Assembly: GCA_024305745.1 (NCBI GenBank)
Contig: JAHRBS010000007.1
Span: forward strand, 2,108,001 to 2,172,000
DNA: 64,000 bases
Direction of reading: 5' to 3'
From: Polyporus tsugae
Taxonomy: Eukaryota > Basidiomycota > Agaricomycetes > Polyporales > Polyporaceae
Below the pieces are notes generated by a model that saw only the letters and a program-made list of their open reading frames with translations, did no database searches and was not told the origin of the DNA. Positions 43,293 to 54,316 of the stretch are shown here, piece by piece (position 1 is the first letter of the stretch; every line of letters starts with the position of its first letter). The position numbers and the translations under genes were made by a program.

Positions 43293-46200
43293 TCACCTCG
43301 ACGCGAGCGCAGCGCCCACACCCTCCACGATCGCCCAAGTGTCCTCGATCCAGGACTCGATGACCACAGTGTGCACCTTCTCGCGCGTCTCCAGCACCTC
43401 CGCGTGCTCGCGCGCGACCTCGTCCCGCCGCTCGAGATCGCCGGCGTTGTGGAGGATAACGGAGAGGAGGAAGAGGACGTCGGTCTGGGCGGCGTACATT
43501 TCGAGCATGCCGTAGCACTGTGCGGCGTCTTCGAGATAGGGCACTGCTTCCTCCAGCGCGGATTCTGCGAAAGGGCGAGAAGGCGAAGGACCAAGAGGGA
43601 TAGGTCAGGCGAGGACGTGGTCGATTGTTGAGGAATGGGTGTGCGGAAGTGGACAGTTGGGGAGGATGGAGGCGCACGGAGGGTCGTCATTCGGACCAAG
43701 CGAGCGGGAGGTTGGTAGCATCGAGGCGATGGGGAGGCGGGGTATAAGTCGGTGTTTCCGGGACAGTGGGAGAGGAACATTTGCATGTCAGTGTTAGCGT
43801 GAGTAGGTGCATGCATAGGCGTGAAAAGCGTTTGACTCATCAGTACCGGGTGCGACGGACGAAGAGCAAAATGGACGTACGAGTGGCTTCGCCAGCGGCA
43901 ATAATGCAGCGCGCCAGAGTGAACTCGGCGAACCCTTTCTGCTCCAGATCATTCTCGCTCATGATCTGAAGCCGGCGACGTCCAGAGGTATCCGAAGGGA
44001 TTGCAATAGAATAGCCAACCAAAAAGAGATGGGTGGAAGAAGCGAGAGGTGCAAGGGTCGAAGACGTTAGCCAACTGAACAGAGGGACAAACATACTGTG
44101 GAGCGCGTCGAGACATACCTGAGGCATCACTTCGTCGACTAGGCGTTTGCACCACTTCGTCATCCCAAACTCAAGGCCAGCGTCTGCAAGTAGGATGGTT
44201 GCTGTGCGATAGAGATTGTACCGCCCATGGTATTCTGCATGCCATAGCGCCGTGAGGAGTTGGTCGACCGAGGCGTGGCTTTGCTCGCACATCTAAAGCA
44301 ACCATATCGACACGCCAACGTCAGGTTTATGGACCGTGAATCTAGAGGAAGGTAAAGAAACGAACCCGATTGAGCATAGCATCATACAGAGGGTCCCGTA
44401 TGATGCAACCTATTGGATCCTTTCCCCATGAGTATTCCCTAGCTGTGTGCGGTCCAGGTCCATTAGGGCGTTTGGGAATCAAATAATCTTTCAGTTGGCG
44501 CTGTTGTCTGCTGCCGAAATGTCAGAGGTGTTGTGGTCTGATTCGATGTGCCCTTGTCCCGGGCGGAACATACCGGCGGCATGCGCGCAGAGCGAGGATG
44601 TTCCAGATCTCGAATGCCCACAAATTGTAATCAGCGAGATTTAAGCCGCGCCAGACGTCAGGGTCTAGCAAGGACGCCACCGCCTGCTGGTACTTCCCTT
44701 GACGAGCGACCTGTCCGGTGGCAATATGTCAAAATCACATGCCTAGATAGAGCAGTGAGCCAAGAACGAAGACTCACATGGTATGCGCGATTGAGGGTGA
44801 CAGTTAAACGCGTATTGTCATCACCACCAACTTCTGAGAAGGCAGTGACAATGTCCTCTTCTATCCTCGCTAGCTGTGTGCAACCTAATTGCGCGAACGT
44901 AGTGAAAATATAGTTGGAGGTAAATTTCCGTCCGTATATGGCCTAAACGCGAAAGAGGGAATGATGAGGTTGGAGGAGAGGGGTCGAACGCACCGAAGCT
45001 GTTCCATAGCACGCTCTGCACGGCATGCTGTGCGAGTTGTTCGGACTCGACTAACTGTCCACCCTGGACGTCGATGTAGTGGTCGTACAGCCCGATCGCT
45101 TGCACTATTCGTTCGTACGCTACCGTGAGGGGCTGTTGCTATTTCTCGATGAAGTATGTCAACTCTTACAACAGCGCTCGTGGGGAATGGTGGCGTGGAA
45201 GTAACGCTCGACCTACATGGTGAACGTTCATGAGCTTCTTCACGTCGGCGAGAATCTCGAGCGGATGCATGTCGGGCTGGACTTCGTTGATAATGGGCCG
45301 CATACCCGGCTCAAGTGGCGGAAGCCGGTGGAGAAGACTGGGAAGGCATGTCAGAATGTCAAAGCTGCTTTCAATAGTCTTCGCTCTCCGCGACCTCGGG
45401 CGAACCTTGAACAGTGCTGTAAGGTCTTGTTGTCCCCTGCTGTCCGAGATGCCCCGATAGCCTCCTCTAAGGTCTAGTGATGGCGCATATATTAGCATAA
45501 AGCACCATGATGCAGTAGCAACGCCACCCACTTTTCGACACGCCGCTAGCTCCCGTCTAAGAAAATACATCCGCGCCAGATTGAGCATCGCGTGCTGGCG
45601 TAGTCCCCTGTTCGGTGTCGTATCATATCCCCGTGAATAGGCGAGTGTGCCAACTCGCGCAAAATGAAGACGTACGATTCACTACCATCGTGAAATCTCT
45701 GCTCGAAGAACCTTCGGAGTCCATCATTCGCGAGATTACTGTCTCCAGTGACCAAGCCTTTCATGAAGCTAACCGTAGCCGTGTTAATGCCCCGTAGAAA
45801 TGGTGTAGATCAGGGGAGCTCACAGTGCATAAGTCTCGGCTCCAGCATAATCGGTCTTGTCCAGCTTTGTCTTGAATAGCTGGTAGTCTGCGATTCCGGA
45901 GGCCGGGTGAATCAGTACGCGAATTGAAATGCATTCAACCATGCCTTTTTGGTAATCAGTATCCGAGGAGCGAGAAACTTACCGTTGGTTATGACATCTC
46001 GACAAATATGCGCGTAGCCGGGTGGCGTAGCAAAGCGCGGGTCAGCATCGGATCTTATCCATGCGAGGAAATCGCGGAAGAGTCGCTCAACGCCACCCAG
46101 TGAGAGCTTGGTGAAGCTAACGAAGGAGCGATGACAGAAGTAGCCAAATAGGGAACGACGACTCTGTAGAGGGACGTTCAGCACCCGGGTGTCCAATAGC

Positions 46201-46874
46201 GCGGGGAGACCATTGGACATCTGGATGCACTTACAAATCGTGCGGTCTGGGATCAGACGGGGAAGCAATCAATTACAGCATTAACTACACGCACGAAAAA
46301 TGGTGCATACCTCTTCATCATCTCTGTCGTGAAATAGGAGCGGCAGCGCTGTCGTGTGATCAATGCCGATCTTGCAGAAAGAATCCTTTGAAACCCTTAC
46401 TCTGCATGAAATCCGACAAAGCGTCAGGATGTGTGAACGCCTCCCCCTATTTTGAAAGAAGCGGGAAAGTACGGTCAGCGGGCTGTGAAAGTAGTGGCTT
46501 GATGACATGTGGAGTGCACTGACCACATCTTCTAGCCTGAGAATTAGAGCCTTGACAGGACCGTCGACCCTTGGAAGAGCAGCTTGCTTAATGTCGGTAA
46601 GTATCTGTCTATATGATCGAGGCGGAGTGATCTAGGAGGAGTGAATCAAACACGGATCGAAACAAGGGAAGTATAGCGAACGGACCTCAGCCACATCGCG
46701 AATCATGATTCGATGCAGTGCGAGCATGAAAGGGCCGGGCAAGAGATTCTCATCGAGAGGTTGAAATCCTAAGGCGAAGATGTAGAGTAGTAATATGTGG
46801 TGGGGCCGCAAGACGTGGCTTTCCCGCGCATATTGCGGTACTGGGTCTGGTGGGGGGTGGGGTGGTGGTGGCAT
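43293..46874 (-). CDS. APC5: Anaphase-promoting complex subunit 5 (APC5)
   Basis: Minus-strand gene with ten or more exons. The start at 46874 gives MPPPPHPPPDPVPQYARE, then HVLRPHHILLLYIFALGF and PGPFMLALHRIMIRDVAE. A middle exon has RRSLFGYFCHRSFVSFTKLS and GGVERLFRDFLAWIRSD, a pattern diagnostic of APC5. TPR-like helices follow (QHAMLNLARMYFLRRELAAC; MTKWCKRLVDEVMPQ; SENDLEQKGFAEFTLARCII), and the end is EDAAQCYGMLEMYAAQTDVL with EVLETREKVHTVVIESWIED. APC5 is a scaffold subunit of the APC/C platform, the ubiquitin ligase that drives anaphase and mitotic exit. It shares a 360-bp divergent promoter with NOC3. Exact splice sites in the middle third are not all resolved. Confidence 0.85.
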
Positions 46875-47234
46875 GGTAAAAACAAAAAAGCTGAGAACAA
46901 GTATGGAGACTTGAGTGACCGAACTTAATCGTCAATATGTTTGAGTGTATGTGGAGAGTCCTGGATATGCTCTGTCCTGCAAAGAAAGCTGGCGGACAGG
47001 ATATGTGCGGAAGCTGAGGGTGAGAGTGGGTGAGGGTGCAGTGCGAACGCCGACGCAAGAACCACAGCCGTCGCGTGCCTTGACGCGAAAGGTCACGCGG
47101 TCACATCCCCATGCACGCGTCGTGAGAATGTCCTTCCATATTTGGACATCCCGATTTTCAGAGCCATGCAACGAGCATCGGCTTGACCTCGACATCAGAC
47201 CCGTTCGCCTTCTCCCTCTCTCTCATCTACAACT
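46875..47234. promoter_or_regulatory. Bidirectional promoter region APC5/NOC3
   Basis: 360 bp between two divergent start codons. It contains one ACGCGT hexamer near 47116 and a CT-rich tract (tctccctctctctcatctac) just before the NOC3 start. Binding factors are unknown. Confidence 0.5.
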
Positions 47235-50200
47235 ATGGTGGTCAGGGGTCCAAAAAAGAGGGCCGCTCAACCTGCCCAAGTAAGGCGTCACTGTCTGTCC
47301 GCTTTACCCTCAGACTCACGAGGATTCCAGAGGCCCTTGAAAAAGCGCAAACTCGCCGACGACGGCAAACCAGCCAAAACTAAGACGAAAGGGAAAGAGA
47401 GGGCATTCGACCGGGCCACCATTCCTATACCTACCCAGGCCAACGAAGAGGATGTTGACCTCTCGGAGGACGACATGGGCATGCTAGAAGAGTACGGGGG
47501 CGCCGTCTCTTTTCTGCATTCTTTGGACGAGAAGGGTATTGCAAGGTACGTATGTTGAGACTGCATGGAATGAGGATGAAATGGTGTTGCACGTATGTCT
47601 TCTATATAAAGTTCATCTGGTTTGGCACCAGTGATTGGTGTCCTCCACACACTTTCCCTCGCGTCAGGATCACAATCCCCACCGTATGGTTCTTCTCGTC
47701 GTACTGGCACTTTGTCTACTACCTGTGTTATCTTTGGACAAGGCACCCTCGCCTTCTCAACTCTCTAAGATTCTAGTATGTGTATACTTCGGATTGAGAA
47801 ATTCCCCTCGCAGTACGGCATCTTCCTCCTTCTCTTTTTTTGGTTTATTTCTTGTGTCGCGTTTGCACATATTTGGTGACGAGACTAACGCCGTCTCTTG
47901 TAGGAGCAAAAAGGAGACGGAGCGTCTTCGCCGACTACATAGACCTATCCGGAAACCCGTCCAAGACGACCTTCCGTCAATAAATTCCGGTTCTGAAGAC
48001 GAAGATGAGGAGGAATGGAGCTCAGGCATCAGTGACATGGAAGGCCCAGCTGCCGATGAAACGATGTCGAACTCTGAGGACGACATGCATTCGGTCGCGG
48101 AATCCTCGAGCGTAGGTGCGCAACGCAAACGGCGGCGGAAACCTGTGCACTCCGATGACGACGAGCTAACGGTTGAGGCGCAACCCTGGAGACGCCGCCC
48201 TGGATGGGAGTCCGAGTCAGAGTCAGAGAAAGGCGTCGAGCGGTTACCGATCAAGCTAGCGGACGGTCGGATCCAGAAGAGCGGAAGCAAGGTCGTTCTA
48301 GACGAGAGCGGTCTGGACACCGGCGAAGAGAGCCCCGACGAGAACATCGAAAACGCTCCTCCCCCTCGGTTCGAAGATGTCTCTACTGGCGCCCGCTTTG
48401 GTCGCGCAGCCGTCGTAGATGTCATTGGCCAAAAATCACGCAAGTTGCGGATACAAAGTGCGAAAGAACAGATCGCCGGAATATGTCAAGAGATTCTGGG
48501 CGATCCTGAAAACAGCGTAAGCTCCTTCATCGCCCTCCGACGAACCTACATCAGTCTAGACTCAGACGGGATTTATTTCCAGCTTGGTCTCTTACGGCGT
48601 CTACACACCTTCTCCCTCCCCCAGATCTCAACGCCCACCCATCCGGAACCTGTGTCGAATGATATCGTCATCCGGAAGCTCGCCTTTTTGTCTCAGCTGG
48701 CGGTATTCAAGGATGTTATACCGGGTTACCGGATACGCGCTCTCACTGACAAAGAGAAGGCGGAGAAGGTTAGCCAGATGGTACAGCGGACCCGAGACTG
48801 GGAACAAGGCCTCGTGGGCGTATATCAGGCGTACCTTCGTAACCTGGAAGCGGAACTGAAAGGTGTGAATGCTAACGTAACACCATTGTTTGTGCGCATG
48901 CTGACGGAGTCTCACCAGGGAAGAGTGACCTGGCGGAGACGGCACTTCATTGCATGCGCACGCTTCTTGTGGAGGTGACGCATTTCAACTTCCGCGTCAA
49001 CCTTATGAGCTGTATTGTTGCCGCGCTCAGTCGCAAATCTTGGGACAAGGTATGAGTGTCATTTCTCGGCATCTTTGGTGGCTTTGCATGGTCAGTGGAT
49101 CGTGTCGGACCATCAGGAAATGTCTTCCACCGTCCGCAGCCCGTCTAACTAACAGCCACACTAGACTTCCGACTTGTGCCTGGACACCCTCATAACCGTT
49201 TTCCGCGCCGACAACACCGGAGAACCGTCCTTGGAGATCGTGCGGCTGCTCAACCGCATGATCAAGGAGCGCAAATATAGCGTACATCCGGAAGTCCTAT
49301 CCTGCCTACTCCACCTCCGCTTGAAGTCGGAGCTCGGCGTCAGGGCGTCTGAGACGAAGGCGGACAAGGAGAGCGTGGCGGCGGGTGGGAAGATGTTCTC
49401 CAAAGGCCGGGCCGCGGCCCGCCGCGCGAAGGGCAAGGCGGTGGACCAGCCGCACTTGAGCAAGAAGGCGAAGAAGGCGCACAAGGAGCGCAAGGAGATC
49501 GCGCAGGAGATGCACGAGGCGACGGCGGAAGTCGACAAGGAGGAACGCGCGACCAGAGTGAGTGACGTCTTCCGTGTCGCGAGCGGCTGTGACATTGCGA
49601 TGGAATCTTCCCACCGCGCGCACTCACACGACACAAAGACAATAGGGCTAACCACCACACTTGCTAACTTAATCTGTGTTGTTTTAGCACACCGAAACTC
49701 TCAAGCTGCTGTTCGTGCTCTACTTCAGCGTGCTTAAAAATCCGAAGCCGACGCCGCTGCTCCCCGCGGCGCTGCGAGGGATCGCACGATTCGCGCACCT
49801 TGTAAACATCGATTTCTTTAAGGACCTGTTGCAGGTTCTGAAGACCCTCATGACGCGAGGCCAAGAAGACCTTATTGTCGACACGAATACGGCAACAACC
49901 GCGGTTCCATCCGATTCCAGTCCTATCCATCCGCCGGCGCCGGGCCCGAGCGACATGTCAAACATTGCCACCGTACAGCATCAGCTCTTATGCGTTGTGA
50001 CAGCGTTCGAGCTTCTCTCCGGACAAGGTGCGTGTTCTTGTCCCGCCTGCTTGGTCCCTTCCTCCCCCATTTTCTTGTGCCCCCACTCGTCGGCGCGAAA
50101 GTAGCACTGACATCTGTCTTGTCTCGATCTTTTCCTTTGCGACCCAGGCGAGGCCCTCGACATCGATCTCAGCGACTTCGTCAACCGACTGTACGCCATC

Positions 50201-50674
50201 CTCCCGTCCCTCGCGCTCCACCCCGACGTCGAAATCGCGCCCGCGTCGGTTCGCGCGCAGACGGGCGTCCATAGCGGCTCCCCGCCCCAGTCCCCTGCAG
50301 ACACTCTCTTTCGCGCCCTCGAACTGGCGTTCGCCCCGCGCTCCGCGTCCGCCACGCCCCCGTCCTGGCGCTCTGCGGCGTTCGCCAAGCGGCTGCTGTC
50401 TGCGGCGCTCCACTGGCCGCCCGCGACGGCTGCACGCGCGATCGGGTGTGTCGCGGTGCTCGTGGAGCGCGACCCGAGGCTCGAGGCGCTGCTCTCGACG
50501 GAGGACCGTGCCGGAAACGGGGTGTACCGCGCCGACGTGGACGACCCACAGGTGTGCAACGCGTTCGGGTTCGGCAGCGCGTTTTGGGAGCTGCGTGCGC
50601 TCGCGGTGAGTCACTGGGCGGAGCAGGTCCGGATTGTCGCAATACGGCTGCTGGATGCACACTCGTCCTCGTGA
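47235..50674 (+). CDS. NOC3: Nucleolar complex protein 3 (NOC3)
   Basis: Eight exons (47235-47279, 47331-47545, 47904-48516, 48583-48862, 48919-49049, 49165-49557, 49688-50027, 50148-50674), 2544 nt, 847 residues. The N-terminus is basic (KKRAAQ, LKKRKLADDGK) and then very acidic, as in nucleolar assembly factors. NOC3 blocks are GGAVSFLHSLDEKGIA, ERLRRLHRPIRK, LAFLSQLAVFKDVIPGYRIR, HFNFRVNLMSCIVAALSRKS, EVLSCLLHLRLKSELG, KKAKKAHKERKEIAQEM, TLKLLFVLYFSVLKNPKP and LLPAALRGIARFAHLVN. NOC3 works with NOC2 in pre-60S ribosome maturation and export, and in yeast also in replication licensing. Intron 2 (47546-47903, 358 bp) is far longer than the other introns. It converges on the TEA factor gene. 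Confidence 0.95.
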
Positions 50675-51289
50675 GTCACGATCGTCATATAGATGTGCCA
50701 GGGTGGCGCGAGCAGAGTGTGTTCTCGATGTAGTGCAACTTGTAATGTACATGCCCCGCGCTGCCGTGCTTGGAGTGGGGGTACTCGAAATGTCTATGGT
50801 GTCTACCTGTCCCGTGTGTCCGTCGAAGCCAAGCCAAAAGTACCTGCCGCGCACACGAAGTCAAAGAGAATTCTGGCGCTATCGTGTATCGACTGGCGAT
50901 GAGGTAGCTGCAGATGAAGATGCGTGTAAAGGATACAAAGTAAGATTCTGACAAGCTAGATCTACAGCTGTTTCGAGTGTCAAGATGCTAAGAGGAGAAG
51001 GAAGCGGAAAGTTCGAAACCGAAATCAATAACATAGCGGTTGTGGCAACCGTGAAAAAGGAACGGAGACGCGCGGGTCGTGCTGGAAAAGGGAGATCGGC
51101 GACTCTGGTCGAAAAAACATCAACAGAAGAGTGTGTGTCCTGCAGGTAAAAAGTAAACACTCGTATGGCGCACCATGAGTGTGGTGCGCGGTGTCCGTCA
51201 TGAGGTATCATAAGGATACGCGGTCCGCAGGGGTGCAGCGGATCCGTGGTCATCGTCAGCCGTTATCATCGTCGTCGTCGAAGCGACCG
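50675..51289. other. Convergent intergenic region
   Basis: 3' UTRs of NOC3 (+) and the TEA factor (-). No gene is seen. Confidence 0.5.
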
Positions 51290-53171
51290 CTACCGAGGAT
51301 GGAAGCCGTACGTTTGCTGCGTGGGGAACGAGTACGGAAGCATGCGTGATGCGAGATCGTCAACCGGGCTGCTTCCAGGCACGCTCCTCGGAATGAAGGC
51401 GGACTGTGGCGAGACGGGCGAGCTCGACATCGCTTGCGAGAAGGTCGGGGAATGGGGAGACACAGGGGGCGAACCGAGGGGAGACGAGAGGTGCTGCTGG
51501 AATGAGGACGCGGTCGCGGAGGAAGGCGGCTGCCCGCGCCAGGGGTACTTCTGGAAGCCGATGAGCTCCATTGCGGGCACCTGGCGCGTTGCATCAGGGA
51601 CACGCTCGATATGGTAGACGAGGACCGCGAGGACCTCGTTGTCCACGACCATCTGTTGCGTAATGGTGCGCACTGGCGGAGCGTAATGGACATCCACGAA
51701 GAGGAAGGTCCAAAGGGAGCAGAAGAAGACACGTGGTCAGCGTCTCATCCGGGCTCACACGTTGCCCTGGATGAAGCTTCCAGGGCAGCCGCGTGCCAAA
51801 CTGAATTTCGCACTCACCTGTGTCAAGCCAGTGGCAACGACTGAGCGCAGAATCTGGCAGGTACGCGTAGACCATTTGCGATGAGGACGGGTCTGTATTG
51901 AGGCTGGTCTGAAGCTCCGAGGTCGACACCTGTGCGAATAGTCCGAGATCCTGCGAGATAACAGTCCTCCCTGGGCCCCAGCTCTTCGTGTGGCACTTGG
52001 CGATGCTCCTCCATGAATTGGCCAACGACAACGCCCCACTGATACCCTGCAGATTGGGAGGACACCGGAGATCCGCCAGGGGCGGCATTGAGAGGCGGAA
52101 GTGCAGGAATACCCGCGACGGTGATGAAGCGGTTGCGCCGACTAGCCGATCAACGTCCAGGGAGAGCGGGAGCATTCCATCAGCCCAGAAGTAGAGGTTG
52201 GATATTCGATTGGGGATGGATAGCGTGTAGTCCGCCACGGAATCGGAGTATGCAGTATGTGGAAGGGTGAAGAGGGCTGGATCCATGGCGAGCGGTTCTA
52301 GCTTGACAGAGACAGGCGTAATATGATGCGCAGTTGAAGGCGATGGTAGCGCTCCGAAGTGAACATCTGCTGTAGACGGGGAGACGGGTGTGGTAAACAT
52401 GTCGGCCGAACGGAGCTCTAGAAAGGGCGACAGTTGCGATGATGGCGAGAGGGAGGGGTATGGGGATGTAGCCGGAAGATCGCTCGGGAAGTCCGAGGCG
52501 CGATGTTCTGGTGTGGACGAGGAGGAAGAGGACCCCGTGTAGGACTCAGGGGCATCCGCCTTGCTTGAGGAGGCAACGCCGGAGGGACCGGCGCCGGAGT
52601 TATTGTTCGTATGCGCGAGAAGACCGTTATCCTGGAAGAGTTCCTCGCCACCGGCGACAAGGGGAAATTCTGCAGGGGAGGGGGAGGGAGGTTCAGCGAC
52701 GGCGCGGCAAAGGAGGATCTGGTAACTGACCAGGCTGACCCCTCCACATGTTACGGAGCACCTGAATATGACTCGCGACCTGCTTCTTGGTGCGTTGGAT
52801 GCCGACTTTCTTGAGGTGGTCGACGAGGAACTGGTTGCGCCACCGGCTACGACCACGCGAATATGTTGCCCATGGTGATTGCCAGTAGAGGCGAAGACCT
52901 ACGCGCAGGCGAGATTAGCGCGGTGGGGTGGGGCGCAGCAACCAGATTTGGACTCACCCTCGACGAAGATCTTCTCGACGTCCTTGGACCAGACTTCGCT
53001 TCCGTCCTTGAGGAGTTTGTGGTGTTTACGGGCGGGGGTTAAGTTGTCGGCTGGATCTGGGAGGGACTCCATGCTGGAATTGGTGGCGGAGGATGTGCGC
53101 GAGGGGACGGGGGAGACGGAGGAGATGGTATACTTGCGGCGGCGGTAAGCAGAGGCTACTTCCCTCCCCAT
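51290..53171 (-). CDS. TEA/ATTS-domain transcription factor (AbaA/Tec1 type)
   Basis: Minus-strand gene of about 500 residues starting at 53171 (MGREVASAYRRRKYT), placed after a cttataccttcc CT-rich leader. The TEA/ATTS DNA-binding domain spans about residues 50-125 across one intron: KDGSEVWSKDVEKIFVEG, then LRLYWQSPWATYSRGRSRWR, NQFLVDHLKKVGIQRTKKQV and ASHIQVLRNMW. The third helix is intact. The rest has a Ser/Pro-rich linker and a conserved-looking domain (ISNLYFWADGMLPLSLDVDR; CHWLDT; ITQQMVVDNEVLAVLVYHIE; AMELIGFQKYPW), ending FPTQQTYGFHPR. In ascomycetes these factors control conidiation or filamentation; the role in this fungus is unknown. The intron after CHWLDT (gtgagt to cgccag, about 155 bp) is chosen to reach the conserved ITQQ block in phase. 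Confidence 0.9.
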
Positions 53172-54316
53172 GAAGACGAACGGGGTCGCACGCGAAGGGG
53201 GGGGGAGAGGAAGGATTTGGAAGGTATAAAGGGGACGGGTAACTGGAGGGGAGGGTCGCCGACATGAAGCCGGAGGGGGTAATTTATATGGAGGATCGGG
53301 GAGTGGTGGATCCTGGATCTGGCGAAGAAAGCGCATTCGAGCTTGAGTCGGCGCAGCGCTTGACCCGGGTGACACTCGTGATCCGGGTATGGCAAGCGGG
53401 GTCCGCTCTCTTGGAGTCAGTCAAACACACAAAACAGCCCCTGTCCCTCCGTTTTAGCCTGGATGGGATCGGGGTTAAATGCCTTTTCGACAAACCAGCA
53501 CAGGAATGGAAACAGACCATGCCTCACGATCCAGAACGCCCACCCTTTTCGAGCATAGCAGCCGAGGGCACTCGCATTTGCACCCCAGACATCGCCCAAA
53601 AGCACCCTCGCTGGCCAAGCGTCTAGGCGGCCTAGAGCTGACATCAGATTAATAGTAAGCGCGTCTGTCGTCGCTTCGAAACGTCCTCGCACTCGCGGAG
53701 ACGGCAGAGACAATGAGAAGCGGACGGAGGGCGTTCACACCGGTCGCCTTTCAGCTTTCCCGAAAAGGAGCGGTCATCGTGGGCACCTGCTCGAGCTCCA
53801 GTCCGAGTGACCCATCGCCGGGACGCCAATGGCCATCCGCACCAGCGACGCCCGAGCAGCCCCGCGCGGGTGATAGCGATTGTCCCGTCGCCAGACGAAG
53901 AGCGGGCGTGGCTGGTGGTCCGTGGGATTTGATAGCGGGGAAGGTGCTGGCGGTGAGTAGCCTCGCCTCCACCACGCGCCATGCCAGATCGCACTCACAA
54001 GGGAAGGAAATCTGGCTCCCATCCGTGGAAGCCCATCCTCGTCCGTCGTCGGCAGCTGCGACCCCAGCGGCCGTAGAGTTTGATATTCCCTGATATTCCC
54101 AAGCTGCTCCCTCCTCCCGAGGCCCCCGCCCGGCGCGCGCCAGTCCCGGTCGCAGCGCCGGCTCATCGTAAGTATTATTATAAGTAGCGTATGGGCCAAG
54201 CCAGCGTCTTGTCTCACCCGGTCCGATCGTCCGACAGCTGTCACCCCGGCGTCTTTGTGCAGCAACAGCGCCAATGCCCCGGGGTGCGGACAGCCTTCCG
54301 CTCGTTGTCTCCGGCG
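53172..54316. other. Divergent intergenic region
   Basis: 1.1 kb between the TEA factor (-) and TSG101 (+) starts. Overlapping open frames at minus 53751-54371 and 53774-54274 lack recognisable motifs. A direct repeat of tgatattccc occurs near 54081-54100. Probably promoter sequence for both genes. Confidence 0.45.

Noticed and set aside
47546..47903. Possible intronic box C/D snoRNA in NOC3
   Set aside because: A near-match to box C (tgaggatga) is present near the 5' end, but I found no box D (CTGA) in a suitable position or terminal stem.
49988..50854. Long minus-strand open frame antisense to the NOC3 C-terminus
   Set aside because: NOC3 is clearly coding on the plus strand here; the frame is a GC-rich shadow with Arg-rich low-complexity translation.
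51738..51832. Continuation of the TEA-factor reading frame through GECEIQFGTRLPW
   Set aside because: The reading starts at a GTGAGT donor and loses the conserved ITQQMVVDNEV block; splicing to the cgccag acceptor restores it in phase.
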